Shown here piece by piece: positions 7,489-14,741 of a stretch of 64,000 bases of DNA. Every line of letters begins with the position of its first letter. Position 1 is the first letter of the stretch. The stretch is from Siccirubricoccus deserti. Lineage in GTDB: Bacteria; Pseudomonadota; Alphaproteobacteria; Acetobacterales; Acetobacteraceae. A program made the translations under genes and the position numbers. Location of the stretch: assembly GCF_014283215.1 (NCBI RefSeq), contig NZ_JACOMF010000012.1:62001-126000 (forward strand), read 5' to 3'. Below the pieces are notes generated by a model, which was not told the DNA's origin, ran no database searches, and saw nothing but the letters and a program-made list of their open reading frames with translations.

Positions 7489-8709
7489 TCAGGCCCCGGC
7501 CAGTTGCGGGGCGTCCCGGACCTCGACCAGCTTTGCCCGGTCGAAGCCATTGAAGGCGGTGCGCAGGCAGCCGCCATAGGCACCGAGCTGACCCAGCTCG
7601 ATCCAGTCGCCCTCCCGCACATCCTCCGGCAGCAAGAATGGCCCGGCCATGTGGTCGGCGCTGTCGCAGGTCGGCCCGAACAGGCTGAAGCCGTGCAGGG
7701 CCTCGGCGGCCGCCCCCTCGGGCCGGATCAGCCGCACCGGGAAGGCGAAGCCGGGCCGCCCGGCATCGGACAGCGCGCCGTAGATGCCGTCATTTACGTA
7801 CAGCGCATCGCCGCGGCGCTGCTGCACCTGGATGATGACGCTGCCGCCGGCCGCCACCAGCGCCCGGCCAGGCTCGGCCCACAGCACTGCACCCGGCAGC
7901 GCCAGCGCTTCGAACCCCGCCTCGATCTCGGCGAAGAAGGCGCCGAGCGGTAGCGGTGTGGTGTCCGCATAGGCCACCGGGAAGCCGCCGCCGACATCGA
8001 CGATGTCGATGGCGACGCCGGCGGCGCGGATCACCCGCCCGGCCAGTGCCAGCGCCTCCCGCCAGGCCAGCGGGTCAAGGCATTGCGAGCCGACATGAAA
8101 CGATACGCCGAGCCGCGCCGCATGCGGTCGCGCCGCGCGCAGCAGCGCCACCGCATCCTCCGGCACGGCGCCGAACTTGCCGGAAAGGTCGTACACCGCG
8201 CGGCCTTTCGGCAGAGCCAGGCGCACCACCAAGCCACGGTCATCCGCACCGGTTTCGGCCAGGATCTTGCCCAGCTCCTCCGCCGTATCCAGCACGAAGT
8301 CGCGCACCCCATGCTGCGCCCAGGCGGCACGGATGGCGCCGCGCGCCTTCACCGGGTGCATGAAGTGGATATGCGCCGCCGGGAACATGCTGCGCACCAG
8401 CGCCACCTCGCCCGCCGAGGCGCAGTCGAAATGCCGCACCCCCCCAGCCCAGACCGCACGCAGCACGGCGGGCTCCGGGTTGCACTTCACGGCGTAGAGC
8501 GTCTTGCCCGGGAAGCCCTGCTCGAAGCTGGCGCTGGCGGCGGCGATCACCGCCGGGCGCAGCGCGTGCATCGGCTCCTCCGGCCGCTCGACGGCGATGA
8601 GGTCATCGATGCGCGGCAGGGCGGGGGTCGCGCAGGAGGCGTGCGGGACGCTCTCCGCATCGAAGCGGCGGAGCGGAGAGACAGCGGTACGGGCGCGCAG
8701 CAGGCTCAT
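7489..8709 (-). CDS. Ornithine decarboxylase, eukaryotic-type (fold III)
   Basis: 406-residue PLP-dependent decarboxylase of the alanine-racemase fold (group IV Orn/Lys/Arg/DAP decarboxylases). The PLP lysine is K75 in LYAVKCNPEP; H205 in FHVGSQ, G240-G242 (DVGGGFP), EPGR at 279-282, and the catalytic cysteine C348 in FGPTCDSADH are all present. Ornithine is the expected substrate given homospermidine synthase directly downstream, though family members also take lysine or diaminopimelate. The start at MSLLRAR is supported by GAGGAT at normal spacing. A structured 370-base leader with a short upstream ORF precedes it, pointing to post-transcriptional control. Confidence 0.92.
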   Translation of the reverse strand: MSLLRARTAVSPLRRFDAESVPHASCATPALPRIDDLIAVERPEEPMHALRPAVIAAASASFEQGFPGKTLYAVKCNPEPAVLRAVWAGGVRHFDCASAGEVALVRSMFPAAHIHFMHPVKARGAIRAAWAQHGVRDFVLDTAEELGKILAETGADDRGLVVRLALPKGRAVYDLSGKFGAVPEDAVALLRAARPHAARLGVSFHVGSQCLDPLAWREALALAGRVIRAAGVAIDIVDVGGGFPVAYADTTPLPLGAFFAEIEAGFEALALPGAVLWAEPGRALVAAGGSVIIQVQQRRGDALYVNDGIYGALSDAGRPGFAFPVRLIRPEGAAAEALHGFSLFGPTCDSADHMAGPFLLPEDVREGDWIELGQLGAYGGCLRTAFNGFDRAKLVEVRDAPQLAGA

Positions 8710-8729
8710 GGCGACATCCTCACAGCATC

Positions 8730-8747
8730 CCGCGCGCGGGCGCGCGG
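8730..8747 (-). promoter_or_regulatory. GC hairpin in front of the decarboxylase ribosome site
   Basis: CCGCGCGC (8730-8737) pairs perfectly with GCGCGCGG (8740-8747) across two bases, so in practice a seven-pair stem with a small loop. It sits about 20 bases before the ATG at 8709, immediately ahead of GAGGAT. Such a stem could attenuate transcription or restrict ribosome access; no T-run follows, which favours an effect on translation. Confidence 0.45.
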
Positions 8748-8789
8748 CGATCAACGGGGCAAAAGGCAGGCGGGGCAGGGCCCCGGGCT

Positions 8790-8840
8790 TCAGACGATGC
8801 GGTGGGAAATTCGCATCGCGGCGAACCGTTCGAGCAGCAT
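8790..8840 (-). CDS. Possible leader peptide (16 codons)
   Basis: Short ORF MLLERFAAMRISHRIV with ATG at 8840 and TGA at 8790-8792. GAGGGA sits seven bases ahead of the ATG, a stronger site than many genes in the window have. It ends 80 bases before the ornithine decarboxylase start, with the GC hairpin in between. That arrangement is like known polyamine leader peptides such as SpeFL of enterobacteria, which senses ornithine, but the sequence itself is not recognisably similar. Whether it is translated is unproven. Confidence 0.4.
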   Translation of the reverse strand: MLLERFAAMRISHRIV

Positions 8841-9076
8841 GGGCAATCCCTCACGACCCCACCCTTGCGGGTGGCATGGACGAAAAGGACGCGTCCCGTC
8901 GTTGCTGTGCAGGGTCCTGGACCCGCTCTCGGCACGTGCGATGGCGTCAGCGCGGCCCTTGCGGGTGGCGCGGCCGGATAAATAGCGGCTTTCGCGGCGA
9001 ACTGCTATGTTTTTTTTCAGGAGGGAGGCTGCCCTGCCAGCATGGCTCCCGGGGAAAGCTGCAGATAGCCGGAAAC

Positions 9077-9976
9077 TTACCGGCTGCGCAGCCCCTGCAG
9101 CGCCAGGTACTCCCACGCCATGGTGGCGGCGGCCAGGGCGGTGATCTCGGCATGGTCGTAGGCCGGTGCCACCTCCACCACATCCATGCCGACGAAATCG
9201 ACCCCACCAAGCCGCCGCAGGATGGCCTGCGCCTGCCAACTGGCCAGGCCGCCGATCTCCGGCGTACCGGTACCCGGGGCGAAGGCAGGGTCCAGGCTGT
9301 CGATATCGAAGGTTAGATAGGCGGGCTGGTCGCCCAGCAGCGCCGTGACCTGCGCCGCCAGTGCCGCCGGCCCCACTTCCTGGGCCTGCTGGCCGGTGAT
9401 GATGGTGACGCCCTGCGCCACCGTCCAATCCCAGGTCTCCCGGTCCACCGGAGACCGGATGCCGATCTGGATCATCCGCCTGGGATCCACCAGCCCTTCG
9501 TTCAGCGCGTGCCAGAACACCGAGCCATGGGCGAGAGCCTGGCCGAAATTGGTTTCCCAGGTGTCCAGATGTGCATCGAAGTGCAGCAGGCCGAGCGGCC
9601 GGCCCAGCCGCTTCGCCAAGGCGCGCAGCAGCGGCAGGGTAATGCTGTGCTCGCCGCCCAGCGCCACCAGATGCGCATGCTGCGCCGCCTGCTGCTCAAT
9701 AAGCGAGAGGCTGGCGGCGAGGTCGCCCAGCGCGATGGCGAATTCCCCCACATCGGCCACGTCCATGGCCTGCGGGTTGGTCCAGTGCTGCGGGTGCACG
9801 CCATCCACCAGCATGCGGCTGGCCCGGCGGATGGCGCCGGGCCCGTCCCGCGTGCCGGCCCGGTTGGTGGTGCCGATGTCGAGCGGGATGCCGGCCACCG
9901 CATAGCTCGCGGTGCCGTCCCGCTGCGCCAGGCCGAGGAAGCCTGGCGCGGTGGCGAAGGTCGGGATGCCGGCCAT
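9077..9976 (-). CDS. Agmatinase-family ureohydrolase
   Basis: 299-residue manganese ureohydrolase (arginase/agmatinase superfamily). Metal ligands are visible: H110 in GGEHS, D134-H136-D138 in FDAHLD, and D224-D226 in FDIDSLDPAFAPGTGTPE. The last motif with PGTGTPE is that of agmatinases and guanidinobutyrases rather than arginases. Agmatinase would give putrescine and urea, feeding the homospermidine synthase of the same strand; a guanidinobutyrase role is the main alternative. The 367-base leader separates it from the decarboxylase gene, so it may belong to the same or a separate transcript. Confidence 0.88.
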   Translation of the reverse strand: MAGIPTFATAPGFLGLAQRDGTASYAVAGIPLDIGTTNRAGTRDGPGAIRRASRMLVDGVHPQHWTNPQAMDVADVGEFAIALGDLAASLSLIEQQAAQHAHLVALGGEHSITLPLLRALAKRLGRPLGLLHFDAHLDTWETNFGQALAHGSVFWHALNEGLVDPRRMIQIGIRSPVDRETWDWTVAQGVTIITGQQAQEVGPAALAAQVTALLGDQPAYLTFDIDSLDPAFAPGTGTPEIGGLASWQAQAILRRLGGVDFVGMDVVEVAPAYDHAEITALAAATMAWEYLALQGLRSR

Positions 9977-10036
9977 CGCCTCAGCCGCGGTAAGGAGATG
10001 TGGTCATCTGCGGCAGCATTCTCCGATGTCCGGACG

Positions 10037-10363
10037 CTACTTCACCGAGGAGAAGGCGGTCGGCGCAAGGAACAGGTTCTCGACCGAGGCGACGATCTGG
10101 CCGCTTTCCTCGGTCTTGGCCCGTGCAGCCAGCCATTCCGGATCGCTGGCGAAGGTGTTCCACTTCTTCTCGCGGTCCGCCAGGCTGTCCCAGGCGAGCA
10201 GGTAGTAGAGATCCTGGTTCGAGGAGCCGACCAGCACGGTCCAGAAGCCGGCCTGCTTGATGCCGTGCTTTTCCCACAGCTTCAGGGTGATGTTGTTGAA
10301 GCGGTCCAGCAGCGCCGGCAGGCGGCCGGGGATGCAGTGGTAGATGCGCAGCTCATACATCAT
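10037..10363 (-). CDS. NIPSNAP family protein
   Basis: 108-residue single-domain NIPSNAP protein (dimeric alpha-beta barrel fold). The family signature YELRIYHCIPGRLPALLDRF at the N-terminus and GFWTVLVGSSNQDLYYLLAW in the middle are clear. Bacterial members have no agreed function and often sit in catabolic clusters. It is divergent from the LysR regulator that begins 65 bases away, so it may be one of its targets; that is inferred from position only. Confidence 0.85.
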   Translation of the reverse strand: MMYELRIYHCIPGRLPALLDRFNNITLKLWEKHGIKQAGFWTVLVGSSNQDLYYLLAWDSLADREKKWNTFASDPEWLAARAKTEESGQIVASVENLFLAPTAFSSVK

Positions 10364-10427
10364 GGTTCGGTCCCTCCCTTTGGGCGGGCCATGCTAGCTC
10401 GTGCCGCCCGCGTGCCATAGTGCCGGG

Positions 10428-11333
10428 ATGGAGCGGATTCCGGATCTTGGGGCGAAGCAGTTGCAGGCGGTGCTCGCCGTGGCCGGGCAGGGCAGCTTCG
10501 TCGCCGCCGCGGCGGTGCTGCGGGTTTCCCAGCCGGCGCTGACGCGGATGATCCAGCGGGTCGAGGATGTGCTTGGCGTGGCGCTGTTCGAGCGCAGCAC
10601 GCGCCGCGTCGCGCTGACCGGCGCGGGGCGCGAATTCGTCGCGGTGGCGGAGCGGATGCTGAACGATTTGCGCATCGCCGCCCGCAGCCTGCGCGAGCTG
10701 GCGGAGGAACAGCGCGGCCAAGTCATCCTCGCCTGCATCATGTCGGTCGCCGTCGGACCCCTGCCGCGGCTGCTGGCGGAATGGCGCGCCACACGGCCGG
10801 GGGTGGAGCTGCATCTGCGGGAAGGCGTCCATGGCGATGTGGTGGAGGCGGTGCGCGGCGGCGTCGCCGACCTCGGCATCACCTATCTGGAGGCGCTGCC
10901 GGAAGGGCTGGAGGGCGAGGCGCTGGGAGAGGCGGTGTTCCGCGCCGTACTGCCGCCCGGCCATCGGCTGGCGGCGGCGCCGCAGGTCACCCTGGCGGCG
11001 CTGGCGGCGGAGCCGCTCATCTCCTTTCCCGCCGAGGCACGGACCCGGCGCATGCTGGATGGCGCGGCAACGGCGGCCGGCCTCTCCCTGCGCCATGCGG
11101 CGACGGTGACGCAATTCGCTACCATGCTGGCGCTGGTGCGGGCCGGGCTCGGCGTCGCCATCATCCCGGCCGGGGCGGTGGCGGGCGCCGAGGGGCTGGC
11201 TGTGCGCGATCTGGCGCCGCCGGGGCTGCGCCGGACGGTTGGCATTGTGACCCTGGCGGAGCGGGACCTGGCCCCAGCGGCGGCCGGGCTGCGGATGCTG
11301 CTGCAGGGATTGATGCACCCAACGCAAGAATAA
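10428..11333 (+). CDS. LysR-family transcriptional regulator
   Basis: 301-residue LysR regulator. The N-terminal winged helix-turn-helix (about 5-65) shows LQAVLAVAGQGSFVAAAAVLRVSQPALTRMIQRVEDVLGVALFERSTRRVALTG split over residues 10-62; the C-terminal effector domain runs from about 95 and contains the FSLP-like GEAVFRAVLPPGHRL and PLISFPAEA segments. The start is set at MERIPDL, preceded by GGGATG-type sequence with weak ribosome site; the nine codons before it are unlikely. It is divergent from the NIPSNAP gene and 68 bases upstream of the UGSC-like gene pair, the likely regulated genes. Confidence 0.9.
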   Translation: MERIPDLGAKQLQAVLAVAGQGSFVAAAAVLRVSQPALTRMIQRVEDVLGVALFERSTRRVALTGAGREFVAVAERMLNDLRIAARSLRELAEEQRGQVILACIMSVAVGPLPRLLAEWRATRPGVELHLREGVHGDVVEAVRGGVADLGITYLEALPEGLEGEALGEAVFRAVLPPGHRLAAAPQVTLAALAAEPLISFPAEARTRRMLDGAATAAGLSLRHAATVTQFATMLALVRAGLGVAIIPAGAVAGAEGLAVRDLAPPGLRRTVGIVTLAERDLAPAAAGLRMLLQGLMHPTQE

Positions 11334-11401
11334 TCGACAACGCGTCATCTCTGGTAAGAACCAAGTCGCTGGCGCAGACTGGGCCACCGGAGGAATCCAC
11401 C

Positions 11402-12493
11402 ATGTCCATCGCCACCGCCGTCGAGGCCGGCACCGATCTCGTCGAATACTATTTTGCGCGCGGCTGGACCGACGGCCTGCCGGTGGTGCCACCCACGCGC
11501 GAGAAGGTCGAGGCGTTCATCACGGCGCTGGGCGGCGAGCCCGAACTGGTGGAATGCAAGGTGGCACCGCGCTGGGGCCTGCTAACGCGGGAGGTGCTGG
11601 CGATCAACGCCGTCATGGCCGGCTGCCTGCCCGACTACGCGCCGGTGCTGCGGGCAGCGATGCTGGCGCTGACCGACCCGCTGTTCAACCTCAACGGCGT
11701 GCAGGCGACGACCCATATGGCGGCGCCGCTGGTCATCGTGAACGGGCCGGCGGCGCGCGCCATCGGCATGAACGGCGGGGCCAATGCCTTCGGTCCGGGT
11801 AACCGCGCCAACGCCACCATCGGCCGTGCCATTCGCCTCATCATGCTGAATGTCGGCGGAGCCCATCCGCCCGACCTCGACAAATGCACCCTCGGGAATC
11901 CGGCGAAATACAGCTACGCCATCTGCGAGAACGAGGCCGACAGCCCCTTTGCCCCCTATCATGTCGAGCATGGCTGGAAGCCGGAGGACAGCACCGTCTT
12001 CGCCATGGCAGCGGAGGCGCCGCACAGCGTCACCGACCACCAGTGCAACGACCCCGAGGGCATCCTCGACACCATCTGTTCGGCGATGAGCACCATCGGC
12101 AGCAACAATGCGGTGCTGTCCGGCCATTGCGCCGTGGCGCTGGGGCTGGAGCATGCGCGGAGCATCGCCAAGCATGGCTGGACCCGCAGCGACATCCGCC
12201 ACTACCTGTGGATGCACAGCGGCAATGCCTTCCGGCTGATCACCCGCGACCACCGCTACGGCCGCGTCTACAACCGCAACCTGCCGAAATGGTACAAGCG
12301 CGACCCCGACAGCCGCATCCCGATCGTGCCCAGCCCGGACAACATCCACCTCTTTGTCGTCGGCGGCGACGCCGGGCGGTTCTCCGCCTTCATCCCCGGC
12401 TGGGGCCATATGAACACCCCGGTGACGAAGCCGGTGGCGGTGGGTGCCGAGGCCGCGGGGCCGGAATGCGTCGGCGGCGTCTGCGCGATCTGA
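11402..12493 (+). CDS. Conserved protein of unknown function, partner of UGSC-like gene
   Basis: 363-residue soluble protein, no signal peptide. I do not recognise a characterised family. Conserved-looking features include the opening LVEYYFARGWTDGLPVVPPT, a glycine-rich GMNGGANAFGPGNRANATIGRAIRLI, HQCNDPEG near residue 215, and a C-terminal cysteine pair PECVGGVC. It starts after GGAGGAA and is followed after 17 bases by the UGSC-like gene with its own strong ribosome site, so they are one operon. The position of the cysteines and the neighbour suggest a thiol- or metal-related two-gene system; that is inference. Confidence 0.75.
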   Translation: MSIATAVEAGTDLVEYYFARGWTDGLPVVPPTREKVEAFITALGGEPELVECKVAPRWGLLTREVLAINAVMAGCLPDYAPVLRAAMLALTDPLFNLNGVQATTHMAAPLVIVNGPAARAIGMNGGANAFGPGNRANATIGRAIRLIMLNVGGAHPPDLDKCTLGNPAKYSYAICENEADSPFAPYHVEHGWKPEDSTVFAMAAEAPHSVTDHQCNDPEGILDTICSAMSTIGSNNAVLSGHCAVALGLEHARSIAKHGWTRSDIRHYLWMHSGNAFRLITRDHRYGRVYNRNLPKWYKRDPDSRIPIVPSPDNIHLFVVGGDAGRFSAFIPGWGHMNTPVTKPVAVGAEAAGPECVGGVCAI

Positions 12494-12510
12494 AGGGGAG
12501 GAACCACGCC

Positions 12511-13059
12511 ATGCTGCAGAAGCTCGACGCCGACCGGCTGTTCATCTTCGACCCGCGCGGCCGGGTCGAAAGCGCCGACACGCCTATCGCACCGCGTCCC
12601 AAGGCGCTGGACGGGCTCCGCCTCGGCATCCTCGACAACAGCAAGTGGAACGCCAACAAGCTGCTGCGCGGCGCCCAGGCGGCGTTGGAGCAGCGGTTCC
12701 GCTTCGCCGCGGTGAATTACTACGTGAAGCACAGCTTCTCGAAGGATGCGGCGCCGGAGCTGATCGCGCAGATCGCCGCGGAATGCGACATCCTGCTGAC
12801 CGCCATCGGCGACTGCGGCTCCTGCTGTTCCTGTTGCGTCCGCGACAGCATCGCGCTGGAACGGCTGGGCGTGGCCGCGGCCTGCATCATCACCACGGAG
12901 TTCGAGCGGGAGACGGAGCTCACCCGCGCCGCGATCGGCATGCAGGGGCTGCGGCCGGTGGTGATCGATCACCCGGTCAGCTCCATCACCGCCACCGAGG
13001 TCGCCGCACGGGTGGCGCAGATCGAGGTGCAGGCGGAGGCGGTCTGGCTCGGCCGCTGA
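12511..13059 (+). CDS. UGSC-family protein, cysteine form
   Basis: 182-residue protein with the motif C102-G-S-C105-C-S-C-C109, preceded by ILLTAIGD. The UGSC family was named in selenoprotein surveys for members with selenocysteine in the first position of U-G-S-C; here that position is encoded by TGC, so this is a cysteine homologue. Six cysteines lie between 92 and 109, otherwise the protein is cysteine-poor. The fold and reaction are not established; redox or metal-binding chemistry is the natural guess. It lies 17 bases after its partner gene and 60 bases before a glutathione transferase in the same direction. Confidence 0.75.
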   Translation: MLQKLDADRLFIFDPRGRVESADTPIAPRPKALDGLRLGILDNSKWNANKLLRGAQAALEQRFRFAAVNYYVKHSFSKDAAPELIAQIAAECDILLTAIGDCGSCCSCCVRDSIALERLGVAAACIITTEFERETELTRAAIGMQGLRPVVIDHPVSSITATEVAARVAQIEVQAEAVWLGR

Positions 13060-13119
13060 GACCGTATCCAAGACGCTACGACATGCGCTAGCCTGCCCGG
13101 AAAGCCTGGGGAGAAGCGC

Positions 13120-13731
13120 ATGAAATTCTACAATTCCATCGGCCCGAACCCGCGCGCCGTCCGCATCTTCATGGCGGAGCGCGGCATCGATCTGCCGAGC
13201 GCCGAGATCGACCTGCGCGGCGGCGAGAACCGCCAGCCGCCCTATCTGGCGAAGAACCCCGCCGGCCAGATGCCCTGCCTCGAGCTGGATGATGGCAGCG
13301 TGATCGCCGAGATCACCGCCATCTGCGAATACCTCGACGAGATCACCCCGGGCGACTCGCTGATCGGCAGCACCCCGCGGCAGCGCGCCGAGACCCGCAT
13401 GTGGGTGCGCCGCATCGACCTCAACATCGTCGAGCCGATGCTCAACGGCTTTCGCTACGGTCAGGGCCTCAAGCTGTTCCAGAACCGCATCCGCTGCATT
13501 CCGGAAGCCGCGGAGGGGCTGAAGGCGGTGGCGCAGGACCAGATGGCCTGGCTGGATGGTCTGATCCAGGGGCGGGAGTTCATCTGCAACGGCCAGCTCA
13601 CCCTGGCCGATATCATGCTCTTCGCCTTCCTCGACTTCGGCGCCGGCGTCGGCCAGCCGATCAACCCGGCGCTGAAGGCGGTCACCGCGCATCACGCGAT
13701 GATGAAGGCGCGGCCTTCGGCAGCGGCGTAG
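13120..13731 (+). CDS. Glutathione S-transferase family protein
   Basis: 203-residue glutathione transferase. The thioredoxin-like N-terminal domain (1-80) starts MKFYNSIGPNPRAVRIFMAE and has the cis-proline region AGQMPCLELDDG, followed by the ITAICEYLDE helix; the C-terminal helical domain shows the N-capping box LTLADIMLFAFL. The active residue near the start is likely a serine or asparagine (YNSIGPNP). It ends with a TAG that is also the first three bases of the palindromic element at 13729. Its place behind the cysteine-rich UGSC-like gene hints at shared thiol chemistry. Confidence 0.88.
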   Translation: MKFYNSIGPNPRAVRIFMAERGIDLPSAEIDLRGGENRQPPYLAKNPAGQMPCLELDDGSVIAEITAICEYLDEITPGDSLIGSTPRQRAETRMWVRRIDLNIVEPMLNGFRYGQGLKLFQNRIRCIPEAAEGLKAVAQDQMAWLDGLIQGREFICNGQLTLADIMLFAFLDFGAGVGQPINPALKAVTAHHAMMKARPSAAA

Positions 13732-13875
13732 CAGGCTGCGGAAGGGCTATCTCCCCGCCATGGCCAGGCTTGACCCGGCCATGACTGACCGGCTGTTTTC
13801 GCTGGATGTCCGGATGCGCGGGTCAAGCCCGCGCATGACGGAGATGAGGAGAACTCGCCTTTCCGCAGCCTGCTA
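13729..13875. mobile_element. MITE-like palindromic element between convergent genes
   Basis: 147 bases bounded by perfect 15-base inverted repeats, TAGCAGGCTGCGGAA (13729-13743) and TTCCGCAGCCTGCTA (13861-13875). Inside are two further related arms, one with CTTGACCCGGCCATG near 13771-13785 and one with GCGGGTCAAGCCCGCGCATG near 13818-13837, so the whole unit can fold into one long hairpin. The outermost TAG of each arm is the stop codon of the neighbouring gene: the glutathione transferase on the plus strand and the racemase on the minus strand. It has no coding capacity and would be moved, if mobile, by an enzyme encoded elsewhere. It may also work as a two-way terminator. Confidence 0.7.
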
Positions 13876-14739
13876 CACGAAGCGCCGCCGCCGCCGGTGC
13901 GCCGGCGGGTCGGCCGGGAAGGTGATGCCGCTGGCATCGACGCCGAGGTTGACCATCAGCTTCGCCAGTTCGATGCCGCAGCGGTAGCCCTCTAGCACCG
14001 GCACGTCCCAGCCGGCGGCGCGCAGCCTCTCCTGCAGCGGCGCTTGCAGCCAGAAGGCGCCGGAGCAGCCGAGCAGGATCACCTCCGCGCCATCCTCCTC
14101 GACGGCGGCGATGGCCGCGGCGACGGCGCCTTCCAGCATGCCGCTGCGCTCGCCCGCCGCGTGCCGCTCCGCCTCGCCGCGCAGGGTCGGGCGGTCCGCG
14201 CCATAGGCGGGCCGCGGCAGCGGGTAGTCGATGTTGCGGATGGAGGCGCAGCGGTCCGTCATGCGGTAACGCACCACCAGCTCCGCCATATGGGCGTTAT
14301 GCGTCTCCGAGATGTCCACGACGGAGAAGCGGTTGCCGAGGGTCATCGCCAGATGCATCTGCGCATGGGCGTTGGCCGTCACCGGAATGCGGTGGCGCCG
14401 GCCGATCTCCCGCGCCTCCATGTAGCCGGGGTCGCCGCCGCCGAGCAGCACGATGGCGTCGTACTTCCCGCTCTCGCAGGCTTCCCGCACGATCGGCAGG
14501 CGGGCGACGCCAGCGATGGCGAATTCCTCGCGTGTCTCGACCGGCCAATTGCCGTGCGGCGCCATGGCACCAGGGTGAAGGTCCCACGCCACATCGGCCA
14601 GCAGCGGCGCGACGGCGGCGTGGTTCATGAGCTGCTGCTCCTTCGTCCCGCCCGCTTTCCGGTAGTTGTTGGGCGAATCGGCGGGCAGCGAGAAGGCCTG
14701 CACCAGCAGCAGGCGGGGGCGTGTCCCGGGCGCGCGCAT
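13873..14739 (-). CDS. Asp/Glu/hydantoin racemase family protein
   Basis: 288-residue member of the aspartate/glutamate/hydantoin racemase superfamily. The second cysteine region is intact, C225 in LLGCSGAFWL. The first, which in hydantoin racemases reads like CFGDPG, is GGGDPG (100-105) here, so the usual first catalytic cysteine is glycine. The protein may therefore not racemise by the two-base mechanism; decarboxylase or isomerase relatives (arylmalonate or maleate type) use fewer cysteines. The stop lies two bases before... the gene order is: CoA-transferase upstream, whose stop at 14742 nearly touches this start at 14739, so the two are co-transcribed and probably act on the same compound. 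Confidence 0.82.
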   Translation of the reverse strand: MRAPGTRPRLLLVQAFSLPADSPNNYRKAGGTKEQQLMNHAAVAPLLADVAWDLHPGAMAPHGNWPVETREEFAIAGVARLPIVREACESGKYDAIVLLGGGDPGYMEAREIGRRHRIPVTANAHAQMHLAMTLGNRFSVVDISETHNAHMAELVVRYRMTDRCASIRNIDYPLPRPAYGADRPTLRGEAERHAAGERSGMLEGAVAAAIAAVEEDGAEVILLGCSGAFWLQAPLQERLRAAGWDVPVLEGYRCGIELAKLMVNLGVDASGITFPADPPAHRRRRRFV

Positions 14740-14741
14740 GC

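Larger units (their letters stand above)
8710..9076 (-). promoter_or_regulatory. Long structured leader of ornithine decarboxylase
   Basis: 367 bases between the agmatinase stop and the decarboxylase start hold, in transcription order, a run of eight A (the T-run at 9009-9016), ATAGC/GCTAT arms with an inner TTCG/CGAA pair, a GGGTCC/GGACCC dyad (8912-8924), a CCACCC-GGGTGG hairpin (8859-8874), a 16-codon ORF with a strong ribosome site, and a GC hairpin just before the decarboxylase ribosome site. Alphaproteobacterial ornithine decarboxylase genes are known to carry the speF regulatory RNA motif (Corbino and co-workers; Rfam speF family), and this is a candidate, not a demonstrated, example. 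Confidence 0.5.

Noticed and set aside
8851-8877. An 8-codon ORF in the decarboxylase leader (MPPARVGS)
   Set aside because: No ribosome site and it lies in the arm of a hairpin; the 16-codon ORF behind it is the better candidate.
12511-13059. Possible selenocysteine in the UGSC-like protein
   Set aside because: The first position of the motif is a TGC cysteine codon, not TGA, so no recoding is needed.
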